The notes beneath the pieces are model-generated. The model saw only the letters and a program-made list of their open reading frames with translations, had not been told where the DNA came from and ran no database searches. The position numbers and the translations under genes were made by a program. A stretch of 64,000 nt of DNA. Origin: Treponema_C sp050320395 (GTDB lineage Bacteria > Spirochaetota > Spirochaetia > Treponematales > Treponemataceae). The stretch lies in assembly GCF_050320395.1 (NCBI RefSeq), contig NZ_CP144459.1:2356001-2420000 (forward strand), given 5' to 3'. Of this stretch, positions 60,282 through 64,000 are shown piece after piece. Position 1 is the first letter of the stretch, and every line of letters begins with the position of its first letter.

Positions 60282-61613
60282 ATGAACAAAGATATGAAAA
60301 CACGGTTATTGACACAAGACTTGAGGGAGCTGCTCTTTAAGCTTGCGGTTCCCGGAATAGTCGGTATGGTCGTTATCGGGCTGTATCCGTTTATGGACGG
60401 GGTATTTGCAGGAAGGATTATCGGAGACTATGCGATGTCTGCAATCAGTATCTCTATGTCGCTGACGCTGATAAACGGGGCGGTGTCTGCACTGCTCGGA
60501 GTCGGAAGTGCGTCCATTTTGTCGCGGGCAATCGGCAAAGGTGATACGGAAACGGTAGATAAAATTTTCGGCAATGTGTGTTATTGGGTGCTGCTTTTTT
60601 CGGCAGTGATTACGGCGGCGGGTGTGCTTGCCGCTCCCTATTTTTTGGAAATGGTGGGAGCAAAAGGAGCGATTAAAGATTTCGGCGTGCGGTATTTGCG
60701 GATTGTATTTTTAGGTTCGGTATTCGTAAACTTTGCTCAAGCCGGAAATATGACCATGCGAGGTGAAGGTGCTTTAAAACAATCCATGTTCATTATGGGT
60801 GCGGGGGCATTGCTGAATATCGTGCTGGATCCGATTTTTATGCTTTTGATGGGAGAGTATGCAATTGAGGGAGCTGCGATTGCTACGGTGCTGTCGCAAA
60901 TGGTGCAGGCGGTTTTAACCCTGCGGTATTTTGCTAAAAAAAGCCCCTTTGTCAAAATACACAAAATTAAAAAGTACAAAGAAATATACCGTGAAATGTT
61001 CGGCATCGGAAGCTCGGCTATGCTTATGCAGCTTTTATTTGCGGTGCAGCAAACGGTTTTGTTTAAGCAGGCGTTTACCTCAGGCGGCGATAACTGGGGG
61101 ATTTTGATGTCTGCCACAATGCGCCTTTATATGTTTTCGTTTATTCCGCTTTGGGGTATGAGTCAGGGATTACAGCCGGTTATCGGGGCGAACTACGGAG
61201 CCGGGCAGTACGGCAGAGTGCGCGAAACAATGAAACTTTTTATGTACGGCGCAACTCTTCTTGCAGCTCTCTCGTGGGTGCCTGCAATGCTTTTTTCAGA
61301 AAGCTTCTTATCAATCTTCAATGTGCGCCCCGAAATTATTGCAGCAGGCAGTATCAATTTCAAACTGTTTTATTCCACATTTATTTTATACGGAATTATG
61401 ATTATGACGCTTACCTTTTTTCAATCAATAGGAGATGCCAAAAAAGCCGGAGCGATTGTCCTATTACGCCAACTCATTCTCTTTGTGCCTGCAATGCTGA
61501 TTTTGCCTGAGCTGTTTGGAAGCCTTGCCGTCTGGTGGGCGGAACCTGCCGTTGATTTTACAATGATACTCATCGGCTTTATCATGCAGCAAAGGGTGTT
61601 AAGAAGGTTGTGA
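60282..61613 (+). CDS. MATE family efflux transporter
   Basis: A 443-residue multidrug/Na+ or H+ antiporter with about 12 membrane segments in two halves. The N-terminal RELLFKLAVPGIVGMVVIGLY and the IGVGSASILSRAIGKGD-like region (LGVGSASILSRAIGKGD) are typical of bacterial MATE proteins. I chose ATG 60282 with GAGAGGGA upstream over 60171, which would run through the promoter. Probably controlled by the TetR protein at 56816. Confidence 0.88.
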   Translation: MNKDMKTRLLTQDLRELLFKLAVPGIVGMVVIGLYPFMDGVFAGRIIGDYAMSAISISMSLTLINGAVSALLGVGSASILSRAIGKGDTETVDKIFGNVCYWVLLFSAVITAAGVLAAPYFLEMVGAKGAIKDFGVRYLRIVFLGSVFVNFAQAGNMTMRGEGALKQSMFIMGAGALLNIVLDPIFMLLMGEYAIEGAAIATVLSQMVQAVLTLRYFAKKSPFVKIHKIKKYKEIYREMFGIGSSAMLMQLLFAVQQTVLFKQAFTSGGDNWGILMSATMRLYMFSFIPLWGMSQGLQPVIGANYGAGQYGRVRETMKLFMYGATLLAALSWVPAMLFSESFLSIFNVRPEIIAAGSINFKLFYSTFILYGIMIMTLTFFQSIGDAKKAGAIVLLRQLILFVPAMLILPELFGSLAVWWAEPAVDFTMILIGFIMQQRVLRRL

Positions 61614-61690
61614 TTTTAGTTAATTAGGAATGCTTAATGAGGAATTGAGGCGGTTTTACGGTCTTCGGTTACAATATTTTTCCTGTCATC

Positions 61691-61747
61691 TTGATTTTAC
61701 CGGCTTAATATGCGATAATTTATTCGATATATATTACGAATAATTAT
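61691..61747 (+). promoter_or_regulatory. Promoter and dyad of the Phd-ParE module
   Basis: -35 TTGATT (61691-61696), 17-base spacer, -10 GATAAT (61714-61719). ATAATTTATTCG (61715-61726) and CGAATAATTAT (61737-61747) form an inverted repeat with one bulged base over the -10 box and start site, as in autoregulated antitoxin operons. Confidence 0.58.
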
Positions 61748-61756
61748 GAGGTAAAC

Positions 61757-62002
61757 ATGATTTCAATAAAACCTGTTTCCGATTTAAGAAACTATAACGA
61801 AGTTTTACAAGATGTACGGGAAGATTCTCCCGTCTTTCTTACAAAGAATGGACGCGGCTGTTATGCAGTTCTTTCAATTAAAGATTATGAAAAATTGACT
61901 GCAACAAAAACACTCTTTTCGGAATTACAAAAAGGAGAAGAGTCCGCTGTAAGAGACGGCTGGATTGATGCAAAAGATGTGAGGAGTATGGTCGGTTTTT
62001 AA
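61757..62002 (+). CDS. Phd/YefM family antitoxin
   Basis: An 81-residue antitoxin. The start (ISIKPVSDLRNYNEVLQDVRE) and the PVFLTKNGRGCYAVLSIKDYE strand-helix pattern are typical of Phd/YefM, whose N-terminal domain binds operator DNA and whose tail neutralises the toxin. The stop overlaps the toxin start (TAATG), so the pair is coupled. A dyad at 61715-61747 is a likely autoregulatory operator. Confidence 0.9.
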   Translation: MISIKPVSDLRNYNEVLQDVREDSPVFLTKNGRGCYAVLSIKDYEKLTATKTLFSELQKGEESAVRDGWIDAKDVRSMVGF

Positions 62003-62340
62003 TGTATAAAGTGCAGCTTACACCGCAAGCCGTAGAGGATTTGCAGGATATAAAATCATACATATCGGATGAACTTAAAAATCCTATTGCAGCCCAAAAT
62101 ACGGTGAATAAAATTATTGAAACGTATGAAAATCTTGCACATTTTTCTGACAAAGGAATGCCTGTACAGAAATATGTTTCATTTCCGACAGAGTACAGGT
62201 TCATACTTGCCGATAATTATTCTGTTTTCTATCGCATCGAAAATAACAGTATACGCGTTATAAGAATTTTGTATTCACGCAGCGACTTTATCCGTATTTT
62301 ATTCAAAGACATCGATAAGGATACGGTATGCCGCACATGA
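62002..62340 (+). CDS. ParE/RelE family toxin
   Basis: A 112-residue toxin with the ParE/RelE start YKVQLTPQAVEDLQDIKSYIS and core YRFILADNYSVFYRIENNSIRVIRILYSRSDF. RelE members cut mRNA on ribosomes and ParE members block gyrase; which applies here is unclear. The last ~25 codons lie in a 197-base repeat (62261-62457) that is repeated at 63091-63287, and the start of the AbrB-like remnant overlaps its end. Confidence 0.9.
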   Translation: MYKVQLTPQAVEDLQDIKSYISDELKNPIAAQNTVNKIIETYENLAHFSDKGMPVQKYVSFPTEYRFILADNYSVFYRIENNSIRVIRILYSRSDFIRILFKDIDKDTVCRT

Positions 62341-62457
62341 CCAAGGGCGGAAAGTTTATTTTCGGAAAATCGCTGATAAAACAAGACGGAACAGTTCAGC
62401 TTCCTACTCAGACGGTGGAAGAATATAACATTACCGCCGATACAAAAATATACCTTT
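62261..62457 (+). repeat. Direct repeat, copy 1 of the toxin-end/AbrB duplication
   Basis: About 197 bases, repeated 830 bases downstream at 63091-63287 with about nine differences by eye. Copy 1 spans the 3' end of the ParE gene and the first 43 codons of a truncated AbrB-like gene. Confidence 0.9.
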
Positions 62458-62459
62458 AA
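62328..62459 (+). pseudogene. Truncated AbrB-like gene
   Basis: From ATG 62328, overlapping the toxin end, 43 codons match the first 43 of the intact gene at 63158 with three substitutions (HMTKG, QTVEEY, YNIT), then TAA occurs exactly where the similarity ends. The remainder has been replaced by unrelated sequence that carries the next module. Confidence 0.85.
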
Positions 62460-62552
62460 TCCTTATTTACAGAAACCTCAATCTTACCGACTATTTTTTT
62501 TGGAAAAACTATGATAAAATATGTAGACTATGAATAATGCAGGAGGTATGAA

Positions 62553-62777
62553 ATGACAGTTGCAGCTTCCGAACTTACACAAATGATGAAAACTCTCACA
62601 GAGGAAGATTATAGTTCCGTGATAAAATATGTTGAGTTTCTTGTCAGTTCTCGAAAAAAAAACACCAAAGCAACCATCCGGCAGATACAGGAAATGTTTA
62701 CCGATAATAAAGGCTGGATTTCTGAAGAGGAAATGTTATCGGATATGGCGGCTTTCCGCCGTTCACGGTTAGCATAA
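62553..62777 (+). CDS. Antitoxin of the PIN module (DUF2281-like)
   Basis: A 74-residue protein (TVAASELTQMMKTLTEEDYSSVIKYVEFLVSSRK then a charged tail) resembling small antitoxins that precede PIN toxins. The ATG follows GGAGG. Its stop overlaps the toxin start (TAATG). The upstream region (62460-62552) has a -35-like TTGGAA and AT-rich -10 candidates. Confidence 0.75.
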   Translation: MTVAASELTQMMKTLTEEDYSSVIKYVEFLVSSRKKNTKATIRQIQEMFTDNKGWISEEEMLSDMAAFRRSRLA

Positions 62778-63148
62778 TGAGAATTTTTTTAGATACGAAT
62801 GTTCTTGTTTCCGCATTTGTATTTGCAGGAAGGACAGGTAATCTTTTAGAGATGCTTTTTGACGGTGATTATGACCTACTCATTTCAGAATACGTGGACA
62901 GCGAATTTAAAGCAAAGCTCGAAGAAAAATGGAGCTCAAAAGCGGATAAAATTTATTCCCTATATCGCAGCTTACCGTTTATATTTTGTTCAAGTACCGA
63001 TAAGCAATATGATATAATCCGCGATAAAAAGGATATCCCTGTATTAAGCGATGCTCTTTTTAATAATGCAGATATCATTCTAACCGGAGATAAGGATTTT
63101 GTATTCACGCAGAGACTTTATCGGTATTTTATTCAAAGACATCGATAA
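62777..63148 (+). CDS. PIN-domain toxin with substituted C-terminus
   Basis: A 123-residue PIN-family RNase toxin: the catalytic Asp in FLDTNVLVSAFV, a Glu in SEYVDSEF, and Asp residues in PVLSDALFNNADIILTGDKDF are present. Usual members end with a strand such as VTPxEFL; here the last ~16 residues (VFTQRLYRYFIQRHR) come from DNA that also encodes the end of the ParE toxin in another frame. The fold core is intact, so it may still function. Confidence 0.85.
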   Translation: MRIFLDTNVLVSAFVFAGRTGNLLEMLFDGDYDLLISEYVDSEFKAKLEEKWSSKADKIYSLYRSLPFIFCSSTDKQYDIIRDKKDIPVLSDALFNNADIILTGDKDFVFTQRLYRYFIQRHR

Positions 63149-63287
63149 GGATACGGTATGCCGCAGATGACCAAAGGCGGAAAGTTTATTTTCGGAAAAT
63201 CGCTGATAAAACAAGACGGAACAGTTCAGCTTCCTACTCAGGCGGTGGAAGAATACGACATCACCGCCGATACAAAAATATACCTTT
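63091..63287 (+). repeat. Direct repeat, copy 2 of the toxin-end/AbrB duplication
   Basis: Second copy of the repeat at 62261-62457. It spans the 3' end of the PIN gene and the start of the intact AbrB-like gene. In the PIN gene it is read in a different frame from the ParE gene. Confidence 0.9.
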
Positions 63288-63625
63288 TTACGGGAAGCAA
63301 AAAAACCGGAGGCTTTTGTATCACCCGAAAAGGCTTGCTTGAGCCTTCAACACTCGGACACATTTTAACCGATAACCCGAATTTGCAAAACTACACTTGC
63401 AGCTGCGGTGAGTTTATCAAATACAAAGGGCGTTTCTACTGTTGGCTCGATATATCCGAAACCGGAATCATTCGCTTGACAAAAAAGATGATGGACTTTC
63501 TTGACATCAAACCCGGCATGTACCTGCTTGCTATCCGCAGCAGCAATATTGCATTTACGATGGGTGCAAAGGGGCCGTTAATTGAGAAGGCTCATAACTA
63601 TGAAGGGGTTATTCCGGAATTTTAA
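63158..63625 (+). CDS. Probable AbrB/SpoVT-like protein with two half-repeats
   Basis: A 155-residue protein. Residues about 15-52 (LIKQDGTVQLPTQAVEEYDITADTKIYLF) and about 97-135 (ISETGIIRLTKKMMDFLDIKPGMYLLAI) both look like AbrB/SpoVT swapped-hairpin halves, suggesting an internal duplication. A short Cys-containing segment (CSCGEF) links them. Such folds bind DNA and often act as antitoxins. It follows the PIN gene by 9 bases, and a truncated copy follows the ParE gene. Confidence 0.6.
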   Translation: MPQMTKGGKFIFGKSLIKQDGTVQLPTQAVEEYDITADTKIYLFTGSKKTGGFCITRKGLLEPSTLGHILTDNPNLQNYTCSCGEFIKYKGRFYCWLDISETGIIRLTKKMMDFLDIKPGMYLLAIRSSNIAFTMGAKGPLIEKAHNYEGVIPEF

Positions 63626-63734
63626 ACCGGTGTCTTTCAGAGAAGGGGCTTTTCGTGCTTGAAGATTATGACGGTTTTACTGATAAATTATTATACAAAT
63701 ACTGATAAAAATGTCTAAAAGAGAGACTAATCGG

Positions 63735-63763
63735 TTGGAAAAAGTTATTGATTTGGATATAAT
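63735..63763 (+). promoter_or_regulatory. Promoter of the DUF5343-like gene
   Basis: -35 TTGGAA (63735-63740), 17-base spacer and perfect -10 TATAAT (63758-63763). The GTG start at 63810 follows AAAGGAG. Confidence 0.68.
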
Positions 63764-63809
63764 GACAAAAGTGATGATTTACACAAATAAATTATAAAGG
63801 AGAAATTAA

Positions 63810-64000
63810 GTGAATGTAAATTTACCATATTTAGCAGCGCCAGGATCAATTATTACTTGCCTTGAAAGAATAAAGACCGCTTCAACACCTGATAGAGTGA
63901 CTACAGATTTTGTTAATACTATTTTACAAATAAAAGGCGGTACGGGAAATGCAATCATTCCATATCTAAAAAAAATAGGTCTCGTATCAAGTGATGGTTC
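63810..64000 (+). CDS. DUF5343-like protein, cut by the window end
   Basis: At least 63 residues from GTG 63810, preceded by AAAGGAGAAATTAA. The visible start (LPYLAAPGSIITCLERIKTA, then DFVNTILQIKGGTGNAIIPYLKKIGLV) resembles DUF5343 winged-helix proteins, found in phage-defence and mobile regions. The region is distinctly AT-rich compared with the core genes. The rest lies outside the window. Confidence 0.6.
   Translation, partial: MNVNLPYLAAPGSIITCLERIKTASTPDRVTTDFVNTILQIKGGTGNAIIPYLKKIGLVSSDG

Overview
The window is a chromosomal segment of a spirochaete, almost certainly a host-associated (probably oral-type) Treponema. The reasons are an Msp/Tpr-type major outer membrane protein, a threonyl-tRNA synthetase without a TGS domain, an HprK/HPr pair with no PTS permease or enzyme I in view, a sigma-54 gene plus a small sigma-70-family gene (T. 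pallidum has RpoN and sigma-43), spirochaetal two-gene chromate transporters, CarD-IspDF, GTP-type PEPCK and a Bat operon. The species cannot be fixed from the sequence alone.

Layout. 1-8.8 kb: an exported barrel-like protein, a large lipoprotein, topoisomerase IV (parE-parC), a membrane protein and YigZ. 9-15 kb: an Rpn-family PD-(D/E)XK nuclease next to a hairpin element, thrS, an aminopeptidase P, tRNA-Leu and a DUF1015 gene. 15-21.4 kb: a regulatory block of rpoN, hpf, hprK-ptsH-lexA-holA, ydbC and a sigma-70-family gene behind a near-consensus sigma-54 promoter. 21.4-32 kb: carD-ispDF, a spirochaetal protein with an oligopeptide-binding protein, chromate transporters and a heterodimeric ABC exporter with DUF454. 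32-41 kb: the major outer membrane protein, lipoproteins, a broken second rpn copy, ackA, a DJ-1 protein, a sugar-type binding protein and an aminotransferase. 41-49.6 kb: a MoxR/Bat aerotolerance-type operon, an Smr protein and a DnaJ-like protein. 49.6-56.7 kb: infA, dksA, a PHP phosphatase, a response regulator with a hybrid kinase, and pckA. 56.8-64 kb: an AT-rich accessory island with a TetR/nitroreductase/MATE regulon and at least four toxin-antitoxin remnants or modules, ending in a cut-off DUF5343 gene.

How parts fit together. RpoN (15.2 kb) and the -24/-12 promoter 24 bases upstream of the small sigma gene (20.5 kb) suggest a sigma-54 to sigma-70-family cascade like RpoN-RpoS in Borrelia. 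At least eight genes have a promoter whose -10 box lies only 5-8 bases before the start codon, so leaderless transcription looks common. A TetR-type regulator probably controls itself, a nitroreductase and a MATE pump through shared dyads.

The most unusual structure is a family of intergenic elements made of three successive hairpins. Linkers and loop cores are conserved, but the hairpin arms differ in sequence from copy to copy while staying self-complementary. Copies sit beside or inside the two Rpn nuclease genes. A different hairpin array of about 165 bases has inserted into a VapC-like toxin gene, with a short target duplication. Two unrelated toxins (ParE and PIN) end in the same duplicated DNA read in different frames.
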